Origin: Zoroaster sp. YZ-2022
Lineage: Eukaryota > Echinodermata > Asteroidea > Forcipulatida > Zoroasteridae
DNA: 64,000 nt
Reading direction: 5' to 3'
NCBI GenBank assembly: GCA_029582265.1
Contig: CM055837.1
Coordinates: 17,699,967 to 17,763,966, forward strand
The notes beneath the pieces were generated by a model. It searched no databases. It was not told the origin of the DNA and saw only the letters and a list, made by a program, of their open reading frames with translations. Positions 1 to 10,639 of this stretch are shown one piece after another. The position numbers were made by a program, and so were the translations under genes. Numbering within the stretch: the first letter of the stretch is position 1; every line of letters begins with the position of its first letter.

Positions 1-67
<67 letters not shown>
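1..67. repeat. (TA)n microsatellite
   Basis: An uninterrupted TA dinucleotide run opens the window and is probably cut by the window edge. Confidence 0.98.
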
Positions 68-71
<4 letters not shown>

Positions 72-110
72 TATTCTACCTGACTAACACGGCTGCATAC
101 AGATCTATGT

Positions 111-286
111 TCTAAATTCAAGAGTACCCTTTTCTAAATTCGAAAGAGTACCCTTTTCTAAATTCAAGAGTACCCTTTTCTAAATTCAAGAGTACTCTTT
201 TCTAAATTCGAAAGAGTACCCTTTTCTAAATTCTAACGAGTACCCTTTTCTACATTCAAAAGAGTACCCTTTTCTAAATTCGAGTG
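111..286. repeat. 22-25 bp tandem repeat, about 7.5 copies
   Basis: The unit is close to CTAAATTCGAAAGAGTACCC followed by TTTT. Copies differ by small indels after ATTC (AAG, GAAAG, TAACG) and by one or two substitutions. No gene is visible from here to 756. Confidence 0.93.
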
Positions 287-756
287 TTTTTTTTCACCAT
301 TTAGGAATTTTTGAATTACCAATCATAACGCCTTAAAGACATATTGCAAAACCACATGTCGATTTGAACTTGATATTTACATGTTTATCTCGGGTTTCTG
401 CAAAAGCAATATGCTGGTATATATATTTATTCATGTAAATTACCATGTCAATAATCCAGAGCTAGTCTGTTTTTAATTTTTTAGTATACTTACATGCAGT
501 TAGCGTGACGTACAAGAAAGATCAATGACGCGTATTGCAGCTTACCATGAATTTAATGAGGTATTATCGTGATAAACCGAATGCTATCAGGACCGTAGCT
601 TATGCATTATCTATGGGGCATGGAGGCCAACTTGCCATCTGAATTCTGCGGCGGATACAGAAAGGAAAAATGGGAGTGGCCGAAAGCTTTTTTAAGTGGA
701 AATAACAGGCTATCATTTATTACAAAACACAATTTTTCAACAAAATAGTGCATGGA
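287..756. other. unassigned AT-rich DNA
   Basis: No gene, tandem array or inverted-repeat element is recognised here. Short open frames lack any recognisable domain. Confidence 0.5.
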
Positions 757-1020
757 GTGCCATGGCCGAGCGGTGCATTGGATTTGTGTTCTGATAGCCG
801 AGTCGTCAGAATGTGGGTTCGAATCCCGACCGCGACCGTGGTGCTTGTGTCCTCGAGCAAGACACTTTACCATAATTGCTTCTCTCCCGACCCAGGAGAG
901 AAAAATGGGTACCTGTGAGGGCAGAGTTGGTTTCAGGAATGATTTATGCGCTTGAGGGTAATAATGTACAACGCTGATACCTCGTGTAAGAGCGCTTTAA
1001 AAATGCCTCCATTATTACAT
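757..1020 (+). mobile_element. tRNA-derived SINE, copy A
   Basis: The head is tRNA-like: an A box at TGGCCGAGCGGT and a B box at GGTTCGAATCCC, as in Leu/Ser-type tRNAs. The body contains a GTGTCC..GAGCAAGACACTT block shared with the copies at 38.9, 44.4, 47.2 and 54.7 kb, then GGGTACCTGTGAGGGCAGAG. The tail ends in CCATTATTACAT. Known biology: such elements are transcribed by RNA polymerase III and moved by a partner LINE. No partner is visible here. Confidence 0.85.
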
Positions 1021-1068
1021 AATTCTGAGCATGCGCAAAATGGAAAAGAGCTGGTAAGTCTGCTGCCA

Positions 1069-1692
1069 TCTAGCGTCCGACTTGTTTAAAGAGAACACGT
1101 TTATGACGCAATGTGATGAATCTAGCGTCCGACTTGTTTAAAGAGAACACGTTTATGATGCAATGTGATGAATCTAGCGTCCGACTTGTTTAAAGAAAAC
1201 ACGTTTATTACGCAATGTGATGAATCTAGCGTCCAACTTGTTTAAAGAGAACACGTTTATGACGCAATGTGATGAATCTAGCGTCCGACTTGTTTAAAGA
1301 GAACACGTTTATGACGCAATGTGATGAATCTAGCGTCCGACTTGTTTAAAGAGAACACGTTTATTACGCAATGTGACGAATCTAGCGTCCGACTTGTTTA
1401 AAGAGAACACGTTTATTACGCAATGTGATGAATCTAGCGTCCGACTTGTTAAAAGAGAACACGTTTATTACGCAATGTGATGAATCTAGCGTCCGACTTG
1501 TTTAAAGAGAACACGTTTATGACGCAATGTGACGAATCTAGCGTCCGACTTGTTTAAAGAGAACACGTTTATTACGCAATGTGATGAATCTAGCGTCTGA
1601 CTTGTTTAAAGAGAACACGTTTATTACGCAATGTGATGAATCTAGCGTCTGACTTGTTTAAAGAGAACACGTTTATGACGCAATGTGACGAA
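1069..1692. repeat. 52-bp minisatellite, 12 copies
   Basis: Twelve head-to-tail units of exactly 52 bp begin with TCTAGCGTCCGACTTG and contain GAACACGTTTATKACGCAAT. Unit starts fall every 52 bp from 1069 to 1641. Variation is a handful of substitutions, mostly G/T at GTTTATGACG versus GTTTATTACG and T/C in GATGAA versus GACGAA. The even period and low divergence suggest recent homogenisation. The period is not a multiple of 3 and no reading frame survives. Confidence 0.97.
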
Positions 1693-2835
1693 TCTATCAC
1701 TGGTCAAATACACCCATAAGAACTGTGTTAACAATTCCATAAATGATGTTGTTAAATATGTTATTTATTTCTTTTTTTACAATATAAAAAGATGCTTTCC
1801 AATTACAACAAACTGCGGAATTATATATAATATAATACAATTATATATTGTATGGAAAATACAACGTCAGGAAAATCTGACAAAATTCAACAGTCTTACT
1901 AAAGGAAAAAGTACACCTTTTGAGAAAATGGTAAATTGAGTGGCCTATGTTGTCCATCGATGGGAGTTCACTTATCAATGGTTTTCTCCCATCACCCCTC
2001 CCAACCTGCGTCGGCCCACATCTAACCTGGGGATTGTCACACATGAATTGACCAAATCGGGCACACCAACGGCGATAATTCACCAGGGTGGGAAACTTCC
2101 CCTCCAATAAAAAAGAAATAATAATAAAAAATAAAAAATAGCTAAAACTCTACACACAAAACGTTTGACATGACCAAAATCCCAAACCTTTGGGCATCAC
2201 AGATGTTTCACCAAATCCCGAAGACAGTCAGGATTGCAGGCACTACAATTTGTATGCGTCTGTCATCTTTACTTCTTCAAACTTCAATCTCATTTTGAAT
2301 ACGTTAACCTAGAATGGAGAGTGCAAGGGATTCCTTTTAACAGCGGGATCTGTAATAATGTTCTCATTTATAACTCATAACCTTATTTCGAAAACATAAA
2401 TACAAAATACACAGCACGTTTGTTCCTCAAAGAGTGCATCGCTAAAGGTAATACAAGGAATTTGTAAATCGAAAAAAATTGTTAAATTTAATTTGAAACT
2501 AAGGCCTACTCGGTGTGAAGCTGATGATGGTTTTTAATTTTCCCAACAAACAAATTACGGAAACTTGAACGTAGGAATGAGTACTCAGTTCAAGAAATAC
2601 AAACAAAATTGTATTAGTTGTTTAATCGAGATCTTGATTAAATAAGATTTTGACAACATATTTAAAAAAATTAAAAGTAAGAATAATAATAATACATATA
2701 GGCCTATGTATGATACATTGGTGTTATATTGTTTATTTATTGAAATAATTGTCATTGATTGTATTAGAGTAATAATAAACATACTCTTAGAAGCCGTGTG
2801 GCCATTATTACCAATGCTGTTCCTTTTCCGGCCTA
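1693..2835. other. unassigned AT-rich DNA
   Basis: No gene is supported. A somewhat GC-richer patch around 1950-2110 (containing CCCATCACCCCTCCCAAC) could be an old repeat, but no second copy was found in the window. Confidence 0.45.
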
Positions 2836-3106
2836 TTAAAACCCTAACCCCTTAGGCGCTCTGGCTTGGAACCTTCCTGAATCCTCCAAAATCCATCAGT
2901 GTACTTTTGGAAACATGCCCTTATCTTCAAAATGCACCATGCATTTTCGTTGATCTTTCATATTCAGCACTTATGGCCTGTACTTCTTGCCAGGTAGTAA
3001 TTTTGTCCCATTTGAATAGGTGAAAGTACCTGTTTCCAACATTGCTGATTTTTTACCCCCCAAAAGTGCCCCTTGGAGGATTTTGCAGGATTTGGGATGG
3101 TTAGGG
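2836..3106. mobile_element. CCCTAAC-ended MITE, divergent copy
   Basis: It begins AACCCTAACC and ends GGATGGTTAGGG, with subterminal GAATCCTCCAAAATCC inside the left end and GGAGGATTTTGCAGGA inside the right. The internal part (CTTATGGCCTGTACTTCTTG) matches the copy at 23.3 kb in inverted orientation. The flanks read TTAA on the left and a degraded ATAA on the right. Confidence 0.72.
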
Positions 3107-4146
3107 ATAAGGTCCCTGTTATTTTAGGGAGAGAAGCTGCTCGATTTTCAATTTCAGCGCTGTCATTCATTCAGCTGTTACGAATCCGGGGGTGTTCAAA
3201 TAAGACTATAAACCCCTTCTTTCATCATACATTTAACCAGAGGTTTTTTATTTGTTCCACGTTTTACTTGTGTGGCCCCTTCCCTCGAGACCCTGTATTC
3301 GCGCCTGGTATTGGCCAATAATATCCCCAGTACAGTCAGAATTTAAGTGCGAGCTCTAAGCAAATATTATTTATCGATCTTTCCCCGTTTTAAGAAAGGT
3401 TAGACCTATGTCATATGGGAACCGAACAACCGCATTAAGTTTTATCGAAACTCACATGAAAATATTATACATGGTGACTTTCTTCGACTCCATGTTGTCT
3501 CAAATTCAGAAAGTCTAGAGGAAAACAAAATGGTCATCTTGCGTTTGAAAATCGACTTCCTGATGTCGCCATTTCAAAGCCATTCATTCAAGTATTGACG
3601 CATGTGAAAGGTAAGAGTGGCCTTTTGTTTTCCCTTAGTGGACCTAAGGCTTTTCTGAATTCAACAACATTTTTGACATGACTTTTTATAATATTTTACC
3701 TTGGGATGAAATGATAAAACATGTTTTTTTAAAAAGTTTCCTCAAGACATAACCTCACTAAAATGGGGGAAGGTCAATTATTAATAGGCCTAGGTCTATT
3801 TGCTAAAAGGCCCTCTTTAACGGTTTATAACTATAACGGTCTGCCCAAGTCTCCCATAAGTCTACCAAATACCAAACAACACTGGAATGAATATACATAA
3901 TAACACAGCATTACACAATAAAACTGGGTTAATGGAAGGGAAAGTGTATAACGCGATCTTGTGAATCTATGCTATGCAGACAGTTTTGTGTATACACCGT
4001 GTTCCACATAAAAGTGTTACTCGTTGCTGCGTATGCCGGCATAATCGAGATGATGGAATTCCTAAACGAGGTTTGGAGACATTTATGTAAAGAGTATCAT
4101 GACGGTATAAATTGTACAGTGACACTGATAATGCCATTTTAATGCA
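3107..4146. other. unassigned intergenic DNA
   Basis: No gene, array or inverted-repeat element was recognised. Short frames are unconvincing. Confidence 0.45.
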
Positions 4147-4150
4147 TTAA

Positions 4151-4547
4151 CCCTAACTCCCTAGGCCCACTTGCTTACACCATGGAGGAAGGAAATTCCT
4201 CCATGCTTACACATAACCTGAATCCTCCAAAATCCTTCAGTAGTAAAGCAAGCACATGACATGTATGCACACATGTGTTTCTAATCTGTGATACATGTAC
4301 ATGACCAGGGACCCTCCCTGCATGCATGCATGCATGAAGCAATAAACAGTGTCCACTGACCTTGCAATCACTACAACAAACATGGATTTTTATGTGTATA
4401 TATATACCATGGAAAGGCAAGTATGCCTAATAACCTCAATCCTCCAAAATCCTTCACTTTAGCAAAGAGCATGTAGCATGTAACCTCAATCTTTCAAAAT
4501 CCTTCACTTTAGCAAAGAGGATTTTGGAGGATTTGGGAAGGTTAGGG
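4151..4547. mobile_element. CCCTAAC-ended TTAA MITE
   Basis: The element is bounded by TTAA on both sides (4147-4150 and 4548-4551). It starts CCCTAACTCCCTAGGCCC and ends GATTTGGGAAGGTTAGGG. Repeated AATCCTCCAAAATCCTTCA blocks lie under both ends. The interior (ACATGACATGTATGCACAC, AATAAACAGTGTCCACTGAC) is shared with the copies at 39.9 and 45.0 kb. TTAA targeting is known for piggyBac and Kolobok transposases. CCC tips recall piggyBac, but no transposase is present. A 25-bp palindrome has inserted at 4181-4205. Confidence 0.85.
4181..4205. mobile_element. 25-bp palindromic insertion with 7-bp TSD (copy 1)
   Basis: The insert runs CATGGAGGAAGG..CCTCCATG and is flanked by CTTACAC at 4174-4180 and 4206-4212. 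Other copies of the host MITE read TTGCTTACACATAACC with a single CTTACAC, for example near 39950, so the empty site is known exactly. Confidence 0.85.
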
Positions 4548-4551
4548 TTAA

Positions 4552-5880
4552 TACCGTATAATTGGAACTTTTCACTTGGGAATTGAATTTGTCAACGGCT
4601 GTTGCATGTAACAACTTGATATGCCCAACGTAACACTGCAGTCAAACATTAACCCTCCCAGCCGCGTATCCCTTTCCTTGGAACGAATGCGGTAATTGAA
4701 AACATTACCATTTATAAAACAAACAACAAATTTAAACTAGAAGTTTCGTAAAAATCAATTTTAAAGAAACTACCCACTTTAAGGCCGCACTTTTTTTCCC
4801 CCGTTGGATAGCATTGGAAGTTTGACAATTATGAATTTTTCCTTATGAAAAAAAAAAAAAAAAATCCTTTATTTAATGCGTTATTTATTTTTAATTGTCA
4901 CCCCATTGGAAAATTTCCCTCAACCCCATGTACATTATACATGTTAGATAATATCCTCCTTAGAGTACCTTACATGTGTGTAACATGTACCTCACACATG
5001 CATCTCATAATTATATACAACATACTGTATATACATGTACGCAGACGGTAGCGGGAAGCATGTCCCCATTAGGCCAAACTCGACGGGACGTTAATTAAAA
5101 ACCGCGATACATGAAGTGATGACAGATTTAACAGTTAATAGACACGTCTGCAGGCTGCTAAGTCATACCGTGGTCTTTAGATGCTTCTGTTGGACACACG
5201 CTGCCGAACCTCCTGTAACTAGAGTTCGTTATTAGCGCTGCACAGACACAATCATTATTTGGTTGTATGCTGCAATCCAATTAGTCCGTTGTCCTTGCGT
5301 TTAGAGCGAAAGGTGTTATTTCCAATATACGTAAGGCTTGTGAAGGGATAATAGAACTATATAGCTGACGATATAAGATTTGGAGAGAAAAGTAAACATT
5401 CAGATGATTGGACATGGGAAATGAAAATGCTTGACAGTCTGATAAGATGATGACTTTAGGCTGGTCCCTTGCCTGGTACTCTGCACACGTTAAGTTTTGC
5501 CCATGAACAAGTGTACAGTTATCAACTAGGGTAACTATACCATTGGTAATTATCAGATAAACGAAATTTTATCTAAAAGCTTATTTAATATTAAACTGAT
5601 ACAAGTGCCAATCGTCCTGAGAAATTATTCTGTCTGAAATGTTTTGGTCCGAGAACAAAAACACACCATTTTGGTTTGTCGAATTTCAAATAAGATGCTC
5701 TCTGATGGCAAACATGACACATTTGTTTTAAAAATGTTAATAGCTTTTCAAATTTTTCTCATCAATGTGCCCGAGCACCAATTGTAAGACAACTATCGCA
5801 GGTTAGTATCAAGATATAAAACCAGTAAAGCGTTGTGAAGAAAATACATGAACCAATGTTGTACCTTCCCTTAAATAAAA
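4552..5880. other. unassigned DNA with short relics
   Basis: No gene is seen. A run of 17 A lies near 4848-4864. At 5851-5873 there is a fragment of the 81-bp repeat tip (ACCAATGTTGTACCTTCCC) just before the next MITE. Confidence 0.5.
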
Positions 5881-6110
5881 AGGGGCAATATCGTCACGAT
5901 CAACTGGGCATGGAACCAGAGTGCTGTCCTTTTAGACCAATTCAGTGATTGAACATAATACCCCGCATGATAAGATCATATGCGAGGCTATTACCGTTGA
6001 TGCAGCATGACTGAGCCAGTATTTTTCAGTCACTTTGTTCATCTTAAGCTAGGGTACCGATTCCATGCCCTGTTGAAAGTCTTGCTCTGATCGTGACGAT
6101 ATTGTCCCTT
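5881..6110. mobile_element. family B TTAA MITE (AGGGACAATATCG tips)
   Basis: This is a long imperfect palindrome. It starts AGGGGCAATATCGTCACGATC and ends GATCGTGACGATATTGTCCCT, with mirrored GGGCATGGAA and TTCCATGCCC blocks and a CAGTGA..TCACT core. Eight more loci of this family occur in the window. Tips of the form TTAAAGGRR are typical of the T2/Kolobok group of MITEs. This assignment is by resemblance only. Confidence 0.85.
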
Positions 6111-6546
6111 CAATTCCTTGTGGCTACATAGGCTTATGTTTATGTAGGCTAATGTATTCATGTTAATGTGGTTTCATCAGTGCTCACAGTGGAGATAACA
6201 TGCATGACTAATGTAGACATAAATGGAACATATTTCATTGGTATTCTACTTTGATCATGCCATGACCAATATGAATAAAGATAGGCATTTACTTAAACAA
6301 CCCAAAGGCCAAAGTTCAGGCTTATTACGAATGTTGTCTCATAACGGGCGAGTAAACTATTGGTAGTGTTGATAACACTGAATCTCAAATAATATGAAAA
6401 TAATTCCACTGATTTCACTAAAATGATATAGTAACCCAGACTATCATGACAGAAGTATTTCAAGGGATGTTTAAAACATTTATTTATTCATAAATTACCA
6501 ATGTACATTGTTATAAACCTTTCCTGTAAACAAGACGAAGTCGATA

Positions 6547-7090
6547 AAGGAAAGGTTACACCATTGGTGATGTTAACAAAAGTGCTTGTTTGAGATATAC
6601 ATTAAAAAGGCAAGGTACGTGAACAACATTGGTAATGTTAACAAAACTGCTTCTATGAGTATGCTTACTCTCTTTGAATCAAGATATACATTGAAGGGAC
6701 GGTACAACATGGGTAATGTTGGCAAAACTGCTTCTATGAGTATGCTTACTCTCTTTGAATCAAGATATACATTGAAGGGAAGGTACAACATTGGTCATGT
6801 TGGCAAAACTGCTTCTATGAGTATGCTTACTCTCTTTGAATCAAGATATACATTGAAGGGAACGTACAACATTGGTAATGTTGGCAAAACTGCTTCTATG
6901 AGTATGCTTACTCCCTCTGAATCAAGATATACATTGAAGGGAACGTACAACATTGGTCATGTTGGCAAAACTGCTTCTATGAGTATGCTTACTCTCTCTG
7001 AATCAAGATATACATTGAAGGGACGGTAAAATATTGGTAATGTTGGCAAAACTGATTCTTTGAGTATGCTTAATCTCTCTAAATCAATAA
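6547..7090. repeat. 81-bp tandem array, about 6.5 copies
   Basis: The 81-bp unit reads GGTACAACATTGGTAATGTT, then GCAAAACTGCTTCTATGAG, then a TTGAATCAAGATATACATTG block. It matches the terminal segment of the AGGGAAGGTAC-type TTAA MITE (complete copy at 41437-41926). Because 81 is a multiple of 3 the array stays open in several frames, which gives spurious 27-residue repeat proteins on both strands. The left edge (AAAGGAAAGGTTAC) looks like a degraded element tip. Confidence 0.93.
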
Positions 7091-8538
7091 TTATACACAT
7101 CAGACAAAAAACCTGTGGAAGTTTTGGCTCGGGTTGCGTTGTGTTGTTAACGAGTAAATAAGGAAATGCATTGATATTTTCTGTAGGTTATTCGTTTGGA
7201 AGTGAGGAAAGAGTGAAATTTAATGTGGAATTTAGTTAGTTTACTTTTTCCTGAATTCAAACTGTTTTTTAATTTCGTACCTTTAAAGCACAATATCTCA
7301 AGATAGATAGAATGAATGGTTTTAAATGAAAAAGATATCTTACATCCAGAGACAATGTTCAAATAATTTGAATATGTTTGGAAAGAATGTCGAACCCAAC
7401 CGCCACTTGTGCACAATGTCTATACATGTGCTTTTAGCAGACGACAACATGGCTAACATCTCACTGGATGTGCATACATTCATTGCTCAAAATCTCCCAA
7501 AATATCGTTTCAAATTCTCACTCGGCTACAATTTCCTCTCCTTTAGTGTGTCCTCCATCATCTTTTAAATGGAAATAGGCCTATGTAATATCTGTGATAT
7601 TTGTCATATTTGACCAGAAAAGTGGCCGTTGTATTTTACATTCTTTACTTGTTTCCATGGAGACCGAGACGTGCTGTAACTAGACTGAATATGCCGGGAT
7701 CCTGACGATGGTATATTTTGTTCCGTTTCCCCCGGAGCAATCCGGAGCGTTCCGAAGCAATCCGGCCGGGGACACAAGAATTAACAGTTGTGTGGTTATA
7801 TACCATGATCTCTTGGTTAAAAATCTGTCACAGAATGAACCTGTAGTGAAATTCTCAGTACTGAAAGTGGCTGCGGGTATAGACGTAAAAAGGGCGGTTC
7901 TATATCCTTGTGTTTTCCCCATGTTATTTTCCAGTACAATCTTTTCTGCTTGCCTGAGCACGATGCTGTTCTGCTGAAGTTGTTTTTACCGACTACTTCA
8001 AATATAATGTTGTTGCACGGGCGAATATACATGCAGAAAGGTTGAATTTCTTTACTTGTACACACAATGCCAGAACGCATCGCTGCGCGCATTGTGTGTT
8101 TGGGGATACGAAGCGTAGACATGGCTGTCGTTTGTACTAGGGCACTTTATTCGTACCCCTTAGGGTAAAACTGACATTATGTCAAGGACACAGCGTCAAT
8201 AGTTTTGCTGTTAACTCAATGACTCAACACTGTTACAAATGTTCATATATAATTCTCCTGTACGTAGATTATATAAAAAAATCTGTAGATTTATATACAC
8301 TACATGGTGAACTTATGGGTGAACGCGCCCGTTTCTATAACAAACCCTATCACATAAAGCAGACGAACAGGTGACTCAAATAAAACGGGCGGGAAATCGG
8401 TGGGAAACATTGTTGGTACACACAGCTTTCCATAGGCTTAACATTAGACATGTTGCATTCAAAACACACACGTAGACGAAGTTTTTGGACCGTACTTTAT
8501 ACACACAGAGATGGACTCCTGTGACTGTCCTCGTGCTG
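7091..8538. other. intergenic DNA; no supported gene
   Basis: Between 7680 and 8122 open frames overlap on both strands, but none has a recognisable domain, splice pattern or better case than the others. TTTATT at 8146-8151 would read AATAAA on the minus strand and could serve the membrane-protein gene as a poly(A) signal; this is only a possibility. Confidence 0.45.
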
Positions 8539-8928
8539 TCACGATTCTTCCGAGTCTGGTGTCATCAGAGGACTAACATTTGAGTTCCTGTCTCTCAGAG
8601 AGGCCTCTCTTCGCATCCGCCGGGTCTGCCTCTCCTCGAAGTTCGACTTGAGGACCCACACCACGAGTCCAATAAACGCGGTCACAGCCAAGAGGCATAT
8701 AATCACTCCTTCGTACATGTTTTGGATGCCGGCTCCTGCAGTGAAACTGTAGCGGTAACCGGGTTCATCCTCCCCCGGTTGCCCGCCGGAAAACTCCATA
8801 CTGCTTATATAAACGTCCGCGTATCCATACGATTCTTCGTTCGAAATGGATGCACAGTCCGACAATTTATACCCCAAAATGAGTGTTAAAATACACAGGG
8901 GCGTGCTTACTAGAGCGTGGAGAGCCAT
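8539..8928 (-). CDS. small single-pass membrane protein, family unknown
   Basis: This frame encodes 129 residues from an ATG at 8926-8928 to a TGA at 8539-8541; an in-frame GTG upstream is not a credible eukaryotic start. Residues 1-25 form a hydrophobic signal peptide (MALHALVSTPLCILTLILGY, then KLSDC). Residues 26-72 are a short acidic, tyrosine-rich outer segment without N-glycosylation sequons. Residues 74-93 are a clear membrane span (GVIICLLAVTAFIGLVVWVL). A basic stop-transfer stretch follows (about 98-113, ERQTRRMRREASLRDR), then an acidic serine-rich tail ending PDSEES. The topology suggests a type I membrane protein with its C-terminus in the cytosol. The region is richer in GC than its surroundings and the whole frame reads as coherent protein, so it is probably a real gene or a last exon. 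The family was not recognised and no function is assigned. Confidence 0.7.
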   Translation of the reverse strand: MALHALVSTPLCILTLILGYKLSDCASISNEESYGYADVYISSMEFSGGQPGEDEPGYRYSFTAGAGIQNMYEGVIICLLAVTAFIGLVVWVLKSNFEERQTRRMRREASLRDRNSNVSPLMTPDSEES

Positions 8929-9000
8929 TGTGTTCCTCCAGTACACACCTACCTACACGAATAGACTGGTTGAAAGGCCCACGGCTGTTTAAACTCCATC

Positions 9001-9010
9001 ATATAAATAG
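9001..9010 (-). promoter_or_regulatory. possible TATA box of the membrane-protein gene
   Basis: On the minus strand this reads CTATTTATAT and lies about 75 bp upstream of the ATG at 8928. That is a workable distance for a TATA box plus a short 5' leader, but in AT-rich DNA such matches are common. Confidence 0.3.
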
Positions 9011-9077
9011 GAATCATATAAACACAGTTTTCACCATCGCAATATTGATTTCAGCTTCCCCACCAAACACCGTTTAA

Positions 9078-9916
9078 TCCTTGTTTTGTGCGGAGTGGAG
9101 TTGAACAAAAGCGACAACACACATACACGCACAAGTTATATAGTCTAGCTACTCGACAAGTAATTGTCATATGTCATCAAATACAGATGCCACATTGTAC
9201 GTTAACTAGTCACCAACCGCTGCACGTATACGATGACACACGGTTGGAAAGCTCTATAGAACAAAGATGGCGTTTACGTGATGTCGTCAGAATTCGTAAC
9301 TTGTTATGAAGCCATCCATGTTTTCTGATCATAAAACAACTTCATCATCGTTTAGAAAATTCAGCAGTGTTCCTGTTGAGACCACGCTTTGGCACTGTTG
9401 TCTGTTCTTTCCCTTTTATAGACATGCAGTCTATATTCAACGAATACACCGTCACCTGCAAATTGGAATAAACAGTATAAACGGTTAGTATCGATAATAA
9501 CTATCCGTGATTATCTCCATGAATGTCCTTTGCATAACAATATACATTACTTACCATCCCTTAATGTAAGGAGGGAAGAAAGATAATGACTGGCATCGAT
9601 AACGAATATCCGTGTTGTTTTACTTGTCCAGGGACAAGTAAAACAAACATCTAATTTTGGGCCGACCATAGTTGCCCAATATACACCATTGTACTTTTTA
9701 ACACCCGGTGTTTTGCAGTGAACTTGGTGTAAACCTTATGATTATATCAGACATGCAATGAATTTTTTTTTCGCAAATGAAATCTTGTTTTCCGGAGACG
9801 TAAATTCTATGTTGGAATAACAATAAATCTGAAAGCATTTTCACTATGTTCTCGTTAACGACAAAATGAAAAAAAAAGCCACAGGTTAGCTTTTATCAAT
9901 ACAATGCATTACTTCG
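9078..9916. other. intergenic DNA with one small hairpin
   Basis: No gene is supported. A perfect inverted repeat with 12-bp arms (GTTTTACTTGTCC and its complement) lies near 9617-9644. An AAGATGGCG motif near 9264 resembles a YY1 site, which is weak evidence by itself. Confidence 0.4.
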
Positions 9917-9920
9917 TTAA

Positions 9921-10165
9921 AGAGACAACATCGTCATGATTAGAGCAGACTTTCGAAAGGGCATGGAATCGGTGTCCTATATTTAGCTGAACTCAGGGAA
10001 TAAAAATAATACCCTACTTTGACTAGATAAAAAGGCACGATAAGATCATATTACCGTGGCTGATTCACAAATATTATTATTATTGTCACTGAGTTCATCT
10101 AAAACTAGAACACCATTTCCATGCCCTATCGAAAGGCTGCTCTGATTGTGACGACATTGTTCCCG
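9921..10165. mobile_element. family B TTAA MITE
   Basis: TTAA lies at 9917-9920 and 10166-10169. The left tip reads AGAGACAACATCGTCATGAT and the right GATTGTGACGACATTGTTCCC. It contains the family GGGCATGGAATCGG and CCATTTCCATGCCC blocks, with a small AATAAAAATAAT-type internal expansion. Confidence 0.88.
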
Positions 10166-10424
10166 TTAAGACTATTTCGGGTGGAAATTCATCGAGGTTT
10201 TGTTTTGGTTTGAATTATGAAAAGGCATGTTTTTTTTTCTGTTAACATGTTTGCTATATATTCGATATTGTCCCTTTAACTGACATTTAAAAAAAACACG
10301 TAAATTGGCAAGTACACTTCGCAGTTGTATTTTGATTGGCATCCGCAATTATCGTAATACTTTACAATGAAAACAATTAAGATATATGCCCCATTGCCTT
10401 GATACTTAGAATGAACAAAATTAA

Positions 10425-10622
10425 AGGGTCTATGAAGTGTGTTTTTGTCTTAATTTATTTGTTATTGTTATTTTATCAGTTGATATGAATAAAAAAACAA
10501 TTTTAAGTTTGTTTTGTGTCTTGAGTGGATTTTTTAAAATTTTAATTAAATTAAAATAAGTTGTTTCAAATTTTGCACGACGCGAGGTGGCGCTATTCGT
10601 GACGTACACCTGGGCAAAGGTT
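10425..10622. mobile_element. solo end of the THAP-carrying element family
   Basis: After TTAA at 10421-10424 the sequence AGGGTCTATGAAGTGTG leads into a T-rich subterminal region and then GGTGGCGCTATTCGTGACGT at 10586. This follows, in inverse orientation, the right end of the 1.39-kb element at 35995-37386 (GGTGGCGCTGTTCGTGACGT on its minus strand). No opposite end and no THAP exon were found here, so it is a truncated copy. Confidence 0.6.
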
Positions 10623-10639
10623 TTCATCGTTTGCTAGCA

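Noticed and set aside
757..1020. tRNA gene candidates at the A/B-box segments (also at 38.9, 44.7 and 55.0 kb)
   Set aside because: The heads are too diverged to fold into a full cloverleaf and each is fused to the same non-tRNA body, so they are SINEs.
1069..1692. CRISPR-like repeat array
   Set aside because: The 52-bp units are contiguous without unique spacers, and the window is eukaryotic.
6586..7029. A 147-residue protein of 27-residue repeats (and similar frames at 29.6, 53.1 and 58.6 kb)
   Set aside because: The 81-bp array is open on both strands simply because its period is a multiple of 3, and the unit is a MITE end.
7680..8122. Overlapping frames of 89-101 codons on both strands
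   Set aside because: They overlap each other, have no recognised domain, and no start or splice signal favours one of them.
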